From: a virus
Virus record (IMG/VR): IMGVR_UViG_3300013233_000151
Location: 1 to 64,000 of that record
Length of the DNA: 64,000 nt
Reading direction: 5' to 3' (one strand)
Below, piece by piece: positions 1 to 7,977 of the stretch. Position 1 is the stretch's first letter. Each line of letters opens with the position of its first letter. The notes under the pieces are model-generated. The model had not been told where the DNA came from. It saw only the letters and a list, made by a program, of their open reading frames with translations, and did no database searches. The position numbers and the translations under genes were made by a program.

Positions 1-1
1 C

Positions 2-358
2 TTGGGAGTGGTGTTTGGATTCGGAACGAGGATCGTTGAGGTGAACGGCGTCCTGCTCCCGCCGCAGCTCGACCAAGAGATTGCGAGCCAGCCTCTCGGC
101 CAGGCCCTTCCGTGGAGCGACGCCGACACCGTGCAGATATACTTCCTGCTGCGCCGCTCTTGCGCGGGTCTCCCGCAGGACATCATCGACTCGATCATTG
201 AGCCCATCCGCGCCAAGGTGGCGTCCACGCAAGACCTGTCTCTCGTGACCGCGACGGAACGTGCGCAGGCCCGAACCCTCAACCGACGCTTCAATACGGA
301 CTTCGATGCGCTGGTGTCGATCGGAACCGTATCACCGCAGTTCGGACCCATCACATGA
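2..358 (+). CDS. Unknown protein, possibly 5'-truncated by window edge
   Basis: An open frame runs from the window edge to a TGA at 356-358. The first usable codon is TTG at 2, so the true start may lie upstream and the 118 residues seen may be only the C-terminal part. The protein has no cysteine cluster, signal peptide or recognisable motif apart from a helical, charged second half. Its stop overlaps the next start as ATGA, so the two are translationally coupled. I do not recognise a family. Confidence 0.6.
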   Translation: MGVVFGFGTRIVEVNGVLLPPQLDQEIASQPLGQALPWSDADTVQIYFLLRRSCAGLPQDIIDSIIEPIRAKVASTQDLSLVTATERAQARTLNRRFNTDFDALVSIGTVSPQFGPIT

Positions 359-606
359 TCCGCACCATCACGATCGGCATTGAAGTCACGACCGACGAGC
401 TAGATGAGACGCTGCTCGATCCGAAGCTGTGGGCGAAGGCCGTCGGTGTGTTCAAGAGTCGGTTCATCGTCAACTCTGTCGTGATTGGCGGCACCGACAA
501 GGGCGCAATGAAGAAGCCGCTCAAGAAGAAGGCCGGGACCAAGAAGCGCGCGACGAAGAAGAAGAAGAAGACATCAACCAAGAAGAAGAAGCCCGCCGAG
601 GATTAG
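355..606 (+). CDS. Small protein with histone-like lysine tail
   Basis: The gene starts at ATG 355 inside the stop of the preceding gene (ATGA). It encodes 83 residues. About the first 50 form a compact mixed domain (MIRTITIGIEVTTDELDE...). The remainder is almost pure Lys with Ala, Thr and Pro (repeated KK and TKK runs), like the disordered tails of H1-type or AlgP-like DNA-binding proteins. A role in DNA binding or condensation is inferred from composition only. The next gene begins 4 bases downstream. Confidence 0.7.
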   Translation: MIRTITIGIEVTTDELDETLLDPKLWAKAVGVFKSRFIVNSVVIGGTDKGAMKKPLKKKAGTKKRATKKKKKTSTKKKKPAED

Positions 607-610
607 CACG

Positions 611-1117
611 ATGCCGACGCCCAATGAGGCGACCACATGCGCAGAGGCCATCGCCTCGCAGGTCGTCGATCTGAAAGACACCGAGGTACTGGTCTTGAAG
701 TTGCCGCCCGAGATGGACACAGGCAGCGAAGAGTTCGACCGTCTGCGCACGGAGCTGCGACGCCTGCTCCCTCCAGAGGCCGGGACGATCCGCGCGATCG
801 TGTTACGCAGTGACATGGAGATGCAGGACTTCAACGCCGAGGCGTTGGCGCGCGTCGGGCTCTCGACACGGGAAGCTCCTCCAGGTCCGAGACCTGAGCT
901 GCTGTTCCCGGACGGACCGCTGCGCGCTGCCGCGCAAGCCGGGTGGGACTCGGCGATGGGCACAGATGCAGCGACGCAGGTGCATATCGCCAACGAGGGC
1001 CTGAGAGTCATCGTCCAGGCGAAGATCCTGGACCCAGCGTCCAGAGACGAGCCCGAGTACGTGATAGAGCACAGCCACCCGGACCCGAGGCCGCGCGGAG
1101 GCGGAGGTCCCTTCTGA
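611..1117 (+). CDS. Unknown protein (168 aa)
   Basis: ATG 611 follows GAGG nine bases upstream, within the end of the lysine-tail gene. The protein is acidic and soluble with a Pro/Gly-rich C-terminus (RPRGGGGPF). I do not recognise the family. The DNA for its C-terminal LDPASR stretch contains the first copy of the 17-bp dyad element (1028-1044). The stop at 1115-1117 abuts the HNH nuclease gene, and a CTG codon at 1114 could extend that gene into overlap. Confidence 0.7.
   Translation: MPTPNEATTCAEAIASQVVDLKDTEVLVLKLPPEMDTGSEEFDRLRTELRRLLPPEAGTIRAIVLRSDMEMQDFNAEALARVGLSTREAPPGPRPELLFPDGPLRAAAQAGWDSAMGTDAATQVHIANEGLRVIVQAKILDPASRDEPEYVIEHSHPDPRPRGGGGPF
1028..1044 (+). repeat. 17-bp dyad element, copy 1
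   Basis: CTGGACCCAGCGTCCAG: arms CTGGAC/GTCCAG around a 5-base centre, inside the 168-aa gene. The same 17-mer recurs exactly at 25611 and, inverted, at 4743; variants with centre CCGGT are at 15035 and 42690. Confidence 0.75.
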
Positions 1118-1149
1118 AAATCTACAAGCGACATGACCCGTCGGCCCTT

Positions 1150-1635
1150 ATGGCGAATGGGGGGCGCAGCATCGTTGGACCGAACGGGAAGAAGACGTGC
1201 CGGTGGTGTGGTGTCGAGGTCGCGCCGCCTCGACGATGCTGGTGCTCCGATGAGTGTGTGCACGAGTACAGCATTCGCGCGAACGCGGGCTACGCGCGCA
1301 CGCAGGTCTACCGGCGCGACCGTGGCAAGTGCTGTCTGTGCGGGCTCGATTGCTCGAAGCTGAGCGGACGGCTGAGGAAGCTCCCCTACCAGTGTCGCCG
1401 CACCTACCTTGCGATCCTGGGGCTCCGGGGCTGGCGCTCGACGCTGTGGGAGGTCGATCACACGATCCCGGTCGTCGAGGGCGGCGGCTCGTGCGGGCTC
1501 GATAATCTGCGGACTTTGTGTATTTTTTGTCACCGCAAGGAGACGAAGAAGCTCGCGGCCCGGCGTGCGATATGGCGACGACGCACGCCTAAGCCCTCGT
1601 GCGGGCTCAAGCGGCGTGCGCGTCTCAGTGACTAG
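1150..1635 (+). CDS. HNH endonuclease with zinc-binding N-terminus
   Basis: Nuclease of the HNH (beta-beta-alpha metal) fold, 161 aa from ATG 1150; the frame is open further upstream and CTG 1114 is an alternative start. An N-terminal CxxC / CxC / C cluster (C17, C20, C30, C32, C36) is followed by a second CxxC pair (C61/C62, C64) and the HNH core: D103-H104, N119 and H128, with C124/C127 before the last His. All key residues are present, so it should be active. Free-standing phage HNH genes often act as homing nucleases or assist DNA packaging. With no terminase visible, the role here is open. Its stop overlaps the stop of the reverse gene by 4 bases. Confidence 0.85.
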   Translation: MANGGRSIVGPNGKKTCRWCGVEVAPPRRCWCSDECVHEYSIRANAGYARTQVYRRDRGKCCLCGLDCSKLSGRLRKLPYQCRRTYLAILGLRGWRSTLWEVDHTIPVVEGGGSCGLDNLRTLCIFCHRKETKKLAARRAIWRRRTPKPSCGLKRRARLSD

Positions 1636-1808
1636 ACAGCACCTCCTCGCTCGACGATGAGCTTCTGAATGCGCTTCACGGCTGCCTCAACGACCTTCTG
1701 GTAGCCGGGCGTATTTGACAGCGGGGCCGTGGCCTCGATGCCGTCTCGGCTCTCTACGTGGGTGAAGCAGGCAAGGATGTCGTGGACGACGGTTTCGATA
1801 GGATCCAT
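1632..1808 (-). CDS. Small reverse-strand protein (58 aa)
   Basis: Read on the minus strand, ATG at 1808-1806 is preceded by a good AGGAGG site 9 bases upstream, which decides this start over the longer frame up to 1865. The product begins MDPIETVVHDILACF and is a mostly helical 58-residue protein with no known motif. It converges tail-to-tail with the HNH gene, with a 4-base overlap at 1632-1635. It is one of only two reverse genes in the window. A small regulator is possible but not shown. Confidence 0.6.
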   Translation of the reverse strand: MDPIETVVHDILACFTHVESRDGIEATAPLSNTPGYQKVVEAAVKRIQKLIVERGGAV

Positions 1809-1862
1809 AGGTGTGCCCTCCTTGGGCGATTGGTTTCGGGTCCAACCTGTAGGGGGTGCGAG

Positions 1863-1880
1863 CACTTCGATTCGGAAGTG
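1863..1880. promoter_or_regulatory. Inverted repeat in divergent intergenic region
   Basis: CACTTC-N6-GAAGTG is a perfect 6-bp dyad lying between the reverse gene (start 1808) and the forward promoter at 1921. The position fits an operator for divergent transcription. The 1809-2003 gap holds nothing else but the promoter. Confidence 0.35.
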
Positions 1881-1920
1881 ACAATCTCAGATTCTTTGCG
1901 ATAGGGCGCTCAGCATGGCT

Positions 1921-1950
1921 GTAGACCGCCCCCCGGGCGAGCGGTACGCT
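1921..1950 (+). promoter_or_regulatory. Promoter-like GTAGAC-N18-TACGCT
   Basis: GTAGAC at 1921-1926, an 18-base spacer, then TACGCT at 1945-1950. It fits the repeated motif of this window (GTAGAC, 18-19 bases, TAnnnT) and lies 53 bases before the 1987-aa gene. The -10 half is the second-weakest match to TANACT among the seven. Confidence 0.5.
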
Positions 1951-2003
1951 ACGCGCACCCTTCAAGGCCCTTCGGCTCGGCTGTTCAGCCCCGAGGCGCG
2001 CAC

Positions 2004-5000
2004 ATGACGCATACGACTTTCGACAGAGCGATCCTCTCGATCCACTACGCGCACGAGATCACCCTTGGCTCGCCCATGTCACAGACGGTCGATCGTGCGC
2101 GCGGTGCGTTCGAGGGTCCGGTCGAGATCGTGTATGAGGTCGATGGCGGATATGTCGTGCAGGGCGCTTCTGAGGCCGTCTTCATGGGTGACGACGGTGA
2201 GGTGGCGCTCACCGACATCTACGAGTCGCTCGACGAGACGAAGACGCATGACATCATGCGCGGAGGTCTCGGTATCCCTCGCACACGGATGCCGCAGATC
2301 CGTTCAGACCTCGTGCCAGAGTTCCTCGCATACCTGCGCGAGAACGGCGTGACGGTGCGCAAGGGGCGCGCGGCCGTCGGCACGTTGAAGCCGACGCAGG
2401 ATAAGGTGTCGATGGAGAAAGCGGAGGCGCTCGCCACCTCCGCGCCCGAAGCGAAGCTACGACTACCCGTGATCGTGAGCAGCGATCGGCACATCCTCGA
2501 CGGGCACCACCGCTGGGCCGCGCTGTACATGAAGGGCATCGACGAACAGATCGGAACCTACTCGGTGTCGGTCCCGATCAAGAAGCTCCTAGAACTCGCG
2601 CGCGGATTCGGGAAGGTCGGATACAAGGAGCAAGGCGAAGCGATAGAGGACGACGAGACCGACGAAGGGATCAACGACCGCTACATCCTCAAGGCCGTCT
2701 TTATGACGGGCGGTGCGGGAGCGGGAAAGAGCTTCATCTCCGACATCATGTTCGGAGGCACTGGACTCAAAGTCGTGAACTCCGACGAACAGCTCGAACG
2801 CGCGATGAAAAAGGCCGGGCTCGATCTCAAGAAGGACATGGCGTCCTTGCAGGTGCAGGCTCAGGGCGGGCTGCGCGCTCAAGCCAAGGCGACTACCAAC
2901 AAGCGACTCGACCTGTACGTGAAGGGGCGTCTCGGCCTCATCATCGACAGCACGGCCGCGAATGTCGCGTCGGTCCAGAAGAAGGTCAAAGGTCTGCGCG
3001 CTCTTGGATACGACGTGTCGATGGTCTTCGTGAACACGTCACTGGAGACTGCACTCGCGCGCAATCAAGAGCGACCGCGCACCGTTCCGGTTCAGGTAGC
3101 GACGACCGACTGGAAGAAGGTGCAGGGAAACCTCAAGACGTACCGTGCGCTCTTCGGCAGCTCCAACTTCCGCGAGATCAAGAACGACGAGGTGCTGTCG
3201 CCGCGCGAAATCGTTGCGAAGCTAACCCCACAACTCACGAGGGCTGCGATGCCGCTACTGAACAAGCCCGTCCAGAACCCGATCGGGAAGCAGTGGGTGG
3301 AGGATCAGCGAACGCAGCGTGCACAGCAGCTTGCGGCGAGCATTGAGGGCGAGAGGACGATGCTTGTCGAAGATCTGTTCCTCGCGTTAGGTCTGTTGGG
3401 TTCGACCGTTGCTGGTGCTGTGCTGAGCAAGCTCGCCATTGGGGCAAAGCGCACAGTTGAGAAGGCGATACAGCTCCACAAACAGGGGAAGACGAGCGCG
3501 GCCGAACGGGCATTGCTCAAGCTAAGCGCTGACGACCGCCGACAAATCGAGGCACTGCTTAGCCCTACGGGCGTGAAGTCAATTCAACGCACAAACTTTC
3601 GATCACATCGTTCAATGAAACGACAGAGGAATTTCATGCACGAAGAGGCATTGGACGAGAAGGGTGTCGGCCGTACTGACCTTGTGAGGATGCTTGACGC
3701 ACGCACCAAGAAGCTTGAATGGGAGGGTCCGTTGCGTCAGTTTGCGAAGGACAACGCCGACACGCCCGATGTCGTGAAGCAGGTCACGCGCCTTCGTCCG
3801 GGTCAGTCGGTGAAGATTGGAGGCGGGGCGTCGACTGAGTTCATCATCGTGCGCGAGGGCATCGACGAGTACGACGTGGAGACGGATCGCATTCCTGACT
3901 TGGAGGGTCGCTGGCGGCGTATGGTCGAGGGCGAAGTTGTGCACATCACGGATACCGAGTGGGATGAACTGTCCGACCGAGCGCCGGAGGGGACGCGCAT
4001 TCGATCGAATGCCGACGACTCCATCACGGACTGCGAGCTGTACCTTGCTCGATATGCGCCGATTGATGAGTACACTGCGCTCGGAAACTTCGAGGTGCAG
4101 CAGCATCGTCGGGATACGCCGCGCGAGTCGCATTGGGTCGGAGGCAACTTGAAGTCCGCGAAGGCAAAGGCGAAGGAGCTGAGCAAGAGTGACGTAGGCA
4201 CTGCGTATGTCGTCAACACCGCGAAGGTGTCGCCCCGCACTGGTCGCTCGAAGCCCGTGGCGGCGTTCAGTCAGGGCAAGTCGATCACGCCCGAGCAGGC
4301 TGCTTTTGGTGAGTCGTACGAGGAAGGAGAGATGTCGCTCGTGGAGATCGAGTGCCTCCACATGGACGACCTCGCAGATGCCCTCCAGGTTGCGATTCAG
4401 CAGAATCCTTCGGACGTGCATCTCGTTGGAGAGCACTTCGGTCAGTTAGAGGCTGCGGTCGAAGACGGCAACTTCGAGAAGGCCGAGTTGATCTTCGAGC
4501 AGATCATCAAGGCGCTGCCGCTCGACGAGGCGACGCGCATGAGCACGCACGCGCGGATCAGTCGCGTGCGCAACGCACGGCGCGGCTCCACGAAGTCCAT
4601 GCAGTCGGGCGCGAAGAACCGAGGTCAGGTCAGGCAGGAGAACCGCAAGAAGCGAATCGCACGCCGCTCGTTACCCACGAGTCGCATGAAGGCGCAGCGC
4701 ATGAGCAACGTCAAGCGCAGCCTCAGCATCGCGCGCGAAGCTCTGGACGCTGGGTCCAGGAATCGGCTCGAAGAGGCCGCGTTGTACTGGACGCGGAGTG
4801 GCGGGCTGGCTGATTTCGGTGACGACGACGACGCCGGTAAGGCTGCCGCTGCTCAGCTCCACAAAGGGCTGTTGAAGCTCGGATTCGAGTACGCGCGGAG
4901 AGTCCCGGGCGGCGGTCGGCTCGGAGCCATGTATCAGTACCGCTCCGGCAACTTCGAGGTGGGTTGCAGTCAGCTCGTTCCTCCTCATACCGCGTCGGTG

Positions 5001-7967
5001 ATCGGTCGTGGTTCCAAGACGTATCGCACCGGAGTAACCGCGACCGAGCGTTCGCTCGTTCAAGATCGTGACAGTTTCGCTGGTCGCAATCCGGCGAACG
5101 TGGTGAAGAAGACGCTTGCGTGGTGTGCGTCTGCGGTGAAGACCTACACGGCGGAATCGGTAGAAGAGACGATTTTGGAGAACCCACGGTTCTCTGTTGG
5201 AAGGAGCGCAGATGCGTTCGTGGCTTTGCTCAAGCAGAAGTTGGATGTTCCGTTCGTGAAGGTTCGTATATCGACCATTACAGTACCGTCTGAGGCGCTG
5301 TTGATGGTCAGCCTATCGCTTGATCCTCAAAACGAGTGGGCCAATCGGGTCTATGAAAATTCTCGCTTCTTGAAGTTTAGTCTTAGTCGAGACGGTAGGT
5401 TGCACAACTTCGCAAGTTGGTCTCGAAAGGCAAACATGCGGAAGCAGCAGTACAAGACGCCGGAAGATGCGGTCAAGAAGATCAATGCCTTTATCCATAA
5501 AGCCCGCGAGATCGAGGAGTCGATCGACGAGGGCAACTTTGGCCGCCCTTCTAATTGGCGCGGAGGCATGGCGAAAGCCGGTGAGGCGTTCCAGGCGAAA
5601 GGGTCGGCCAAGACGAAGGCCCGCCTCATCGCAACGCAGCTCGTGCGCGTAGGTGGGGGCGATACGCCCGCGTTCCTGTCGAATGTGGCGAAGCTCTCGA
5701 AGTCCATGAAGGCCCTGAAATACAAGGGCTCGCCCGGCGAGGCATACGAGGTCGTCTACCGTGGGAAGGTGCTCGGTACACTTACGTCGTCCGGCGGCGG
5801 CATGTTCCCGTGGCACGGCGAGAACAAGGCGGGACAGCGGGTCGATGGCGTGGGCTACGGCTCGCTGCACCTCGGGGTCACGCGGATGCTATCTGCCGCG
5901 TTGGGGGATGCGTGGAAGGGGGCCGAGGAGTCGCTCGAAGAGTCACCGCTCGGTCGCGTCAAGCGGTTCCTGCGCGGATCGCACTACACAGCGACCCGTG
6001 AGGTGAATCTCCGGCGCGCGTCGGCCGGGACGGTGGCGGGTGCGCTTGGGATCACGATCAAGAAGGGTGACGACATCCTCGTGACTGGCGTGCAGGGCAA
6101 CGAGGTGAGCTTCACGCACAACGGCACGAAGGCGCGGATGACCAAGAAGGCGTTCTCCAGCTTTGAGCTTGTGGACGAGTCTTTCAAGTCGCAGCTCAAG
6201 TCGAAGAGCTTAGGAAATCCTGGTGAGCAACTTTGGCTCGTTAGATATCCCAATGGTGGCTTTGCAGGAACAGTCCGAGCTGACGATTCTAAACGGGCAG
6301 CTCATCTTGCGGATCAGGCGTTCGGCAGACGGCAGCGCGGGAAGATCGGTGGTCGTGGGAAACTGACACTTATAAAGGAACGCGATGCTTTACCGTCCTT
6401 TCGGAATCGAAAGTATCGTATGTCGTTGGAGTCGCTTGAAGAGAAAGCGCCCCCCGGGTTCGAGGGAACCGTCAAGGCCATGAAGGCCAAAGGGATGCCG
6501 AAGGAGAAAGCCTTCGCGCTCGCGTGGTCGATGTACAACAAGGGGAACAAGTCGCACCGCAAGGACGACGGCTCTCCCAAGGACGAGTCGGTGGATGATG
6601 TTCTCGACGAAAACGTGGGTCAGACGATCCTTCAACAGCTCGGAGGCCGTCGCTTTATCGCCATGACGGGCGCGAAGAACTTTGTCAACCTCAACACCAA
6701 GGAGTACGGGCGAGGTGGGCTCGCGTTCAAGATCGGGCGCAATGCGAAGGGCGTCACTCATGTCCGCATCGTGCTGACCGGCGCTGATCTCTACAGCATC
6801 GACTACCTCGCGGTGCGGGGCACGAGCGAGCCGAAGACCAAGGCCACGTCGAAGGGTGTCTATGCCGAGGATCTGCGCGCCGACTTCACGCGCAAGACTG
6901 GGCTCGCAACCTCGCTTGGCACGATGGGTGAGAGCACCGACGAGGACACGAATGCCCACGGCATGGAGTTCAACGAGCGGCAGCTCTTGAGCATGTACGA
7001 CGACGAGGACGAGGCGACGAAGGGCACGTTCGAGGAGTGGCGGGCCGCGAACTTCACGCAGCTCGACGAGATGAAAGAGATCTCGCTCTCCAGTAAACAG
7101 ATGGCGAAGGCGAAGCGCGTCGTGAAGAAGCACTACGGCATGAGCCGCTTGCCGTCCGAGGACGAGGTGATGGCCGAGATCCGCAACGTCCAACGCAAGC
7201 ACAAGCAGGGCAGCCTCGACGACCGTGGCGAGATGCTCATGGCGGCGTTCGAGATCACGAACGGTGGGGCGATTCGCTTCGAGTCCGTGGACGAGGCGAC
7301 CGGCATCGTGCTCACGGTCGAGCACTCCAAGAAGAACCGTGGTCTGTATCGCATGAAGATCAGCGGATCGGTCGGCAAGATTGGGATTCGCGGCGAGGTG
7401 CGTCCCTTTCACATGGGCATTGAGAAGGAGGCGACGCTTCGCATCGCGGAGCAGCTCACGACCGTCAACCGTTCGGACGGCGGTGGCAAGGAGATGCCGT
7501 TCGGGGCCAAGCGCAAGGTCATCGCGGCCGTGCACGCCAAGCTCCAAGAGATTCACGACAAGCACGAGTCCGTGGACGAGCACGACACGCAGTACAAGAG
7601 CGTGAACGACGCCGCCCACTACGATCCGGGCTATGGCAAGGGCTCGACCGAGATCTGGTACATGCGCGACGCAACTCAGTTCACGTACGGGATGGGAATG
7701 GACTTTCTGATTCGCCACGAGTCGGAATCGGTTCCCACGAAGGCGACGGTCGCCTCCACGCACAAGCTGATCGGCAAGATCAAGCAGTCAAGTCCTGAGC
7801 GCGTTTTCGGCATGATGCAGGGTGAGCGGTGGAGCCCGGACGGCGAAGCCCGTACGATGCTCACCAAGCTAGGCATTCACCACACGTCGATGAGCGTCGG
7901 GGACATCATCAAGACCGGGACCCGCGTGCTGTTCGTAGACCGCAACGGATTCACTCCGCTGAGCTGA
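2004..7967 (+). CDS. Giant polyprotein A: ParB-like and zeta-kinase-like modules, internal head protein candidate
   Basis: 1987 aa. Modules in order: a leader ending in ESLDE (74-78); a ParB/Srx-like segment with DGHHR at 166-170; a zeta-toxin-like P-loop kinase with GGAGAGKS at 236-243 and a Walker-B-like D315 in LIIDST; a hydrophobic helix near 457-480; then many small unknown segments. A PPGFEGTVKAMKAKG module near 1482 and a C-terminal HTSMSVGD domain also occur in other phage proteins. Segments are separated by (L/I/V)DE motifs, for example at 550-552, 620-622, 840-842, 1174-1176, 1534-1536, 1762-1764 and 1857-1859. These match the (L/I)xE cleavage rule of T4 gp21, whose homologue is encoded at 29628. 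I infer a polyprotein cut in the prohead. ATG 2004 is chosen; ATG 2076 is an alternative. Confidence 0.8.
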   Translation: MTHTTFDRAILSIHYAHEITLGSPMSQTVDRARGAFEGPVEIVYEVDGGYVVQGASEAVFMGDDGEVALTDIYESLDETKTHDIMRGGLGIPRTRMPQIRSDLVPEFLAYLRENGVTVRKGRAAVGTLKPTQDKVSMEKAEALATSAPEAKLRLPVIVSSDRHILDGHHRWAALYMKGIDEQIGTYSVSVPIKKLLELARGFGKVGYKEQGEAIEDDETDEGINDRYILKAVFMTGGAGAGKSFISDIMFGGTGLKVVNSDEQLERAMKKAGLDLKKDMASLQVQAQGGLRAQAKATTNKRLDLYVKGRLGLIIDSTAANVASVQKKVKGLRALGYDVSMVFVNTSLETALARNQERPRTVPVQVATTDWKKVQGNLKTYRALFGSSNFREIKNDEVLSPREIVAKLTPQLTRAAMPLLNKPVQNPIGKQWVEDQRTQRAQQLAASIEGERTMLVEDLFLALGLLGSTVAGAVLSKLAIGAKRTVEKAIQLHKQGKTSAAERALLKLSADDRRQIEALLSPTGVKSIQRTNFRSHRSMKRQRNFMHEEALDEKGVGRTDLVRMLDARTKKLEWEGPLRQFAKDNADTPDVVKQVTRLRPGQSVKIGGGASTEFIIVREGIDEYDVETDRIPDLEGRWRRMVEGEVVHITDTEWDELSDRAPEGTRIRSNADDSITDCELYLARYAPIDEYTALGNFEVQQHRRDTPRESHWVGGNLKSAKAKAKELSKSDVGTAYVVNTAKVSPRTGRSKPVAAFSQGKSITPEQAAFGESYEEGEMSLVEIECLHMDDLADALQVAIQQNPSDVHLVGEHFGQLEAAVEDGNFEKAELIFEQIIKALPLDEATRMSTHARISRVRNARRGSTKSMQSGAKNRGQVRQENRKKRIARRSLPTSRMKAQRMSNVKRSLSIAREALDAGSRNRLEEAALYWTRSGGLADFGDDDDAGKAAAAQLHKGLLKLGFEYARRVPGGGRLGAMYQYRSGNFEVGCSQLVPPHTASVIGRGSKTYRTGVTATERSLVQDRDSFAGRNPANVVKKTLAWCASAVKTYTAESVEETILENPRFSVGRSADAFVALLKQKLDVPFVKVRISTITVPSEALLMVSLSLDPQNEWANRVYENSRFLKFSLSRDGRLHNFASWSRKANMRKQQYKTPEDAVKKINAFIHKAREIEESIDEGNFGRPSNWRGGMAKAGEAFQAKGSAKTKARLIATQLVRVGGGDTPAFLSNVAKLSKSMKALKYKGSPGEAYEVVYRGKVLGTLTSSGGGMFPWHGENKAGQRVDGVGYGSLHLGVTRMLSAALGDAWKGAEESLEESPLGRVKRFLRGSHYTATREVNLRRASAGTVAGALGITIKKGDDILVTGVQGNEVSFTHNGTKARMTKKAFSSFELVDESFKSQLKSKSLGNPGEQLWLVRYPNGGFAGTVRADDSKRAAHLADQAFGRRQRGKIGGRGKLTLIKERDALPSFRNRKYRMSLESLEEKAPPGFEGTVKAMKAKGMPKEKAFALAWSMYNKGNKSHRKDDGSPKDESVDDVLDENVGQTILQQLGGRRFIAMTGAKNFVNLNTKEYGRGGLAFKIGRNAKGVTHVRIVLTGADLYSIDYLAVRGTSEPKTKATSKGVYAEDLRADFTRKTGLATSLGTMGESTDEDTNAHGMEFNERQLLSMYDDEDEATKGTFEEWRAANFTQLDEMKEISLSSKQMAKAKRVVKKHYGMSRLPSEDEVMAEIRNVQRKHKQGSLDDRGEMLMAAFEITNGGAIRFESVDEATGIVLTVEHSKKNRGLYRMKISGSVGKIGIRGEVRPFHMGIEKEATLRIAEQLTTVNRSDGGGKEMPFGAKRKVIAAVHAKLQEIHDKHESVDEHDTQYKSVNDAAHYDPGYGKGSTEIWYMRDATQFTYGMGMDFLIRHESESVPTKATVASTHKLIGKIKQSSPERVFGMMQGERWSPDGEARTMLTKLGIHHTSMSVGDIIKTGTRVLFVDRNGFTPLS
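4743..4759 (-). repeat. 17-bp dyad element, copy 2 (reverse orientation)
   Basis: CTGGACGCTGGGTCCAG, the exact reverse complement of copies 1 and 4. It lies inside polyprotein A, coding ALDAGSR. Confidence 0.75.
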
Positions 7968-7977
7968 GGACCAACCA

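Noticed and set aside
6390-7763. Long reverse open frame (457 codons) and similar ones at 7951-9423, 12955-14652 and 15500-17320
   Set aside because: They lie antisense to the well-supported polyprotein genes, have Arg/Leu/Val/His-rich low-complexity translations and no ribosome sites; they are shadows of GC-rich codon use.
7937-7966. GTAGAC before polyprotein B
   Set aside because: It lies in coding sequence and has CTGAGC instead of TAnnnT at the proper distance.
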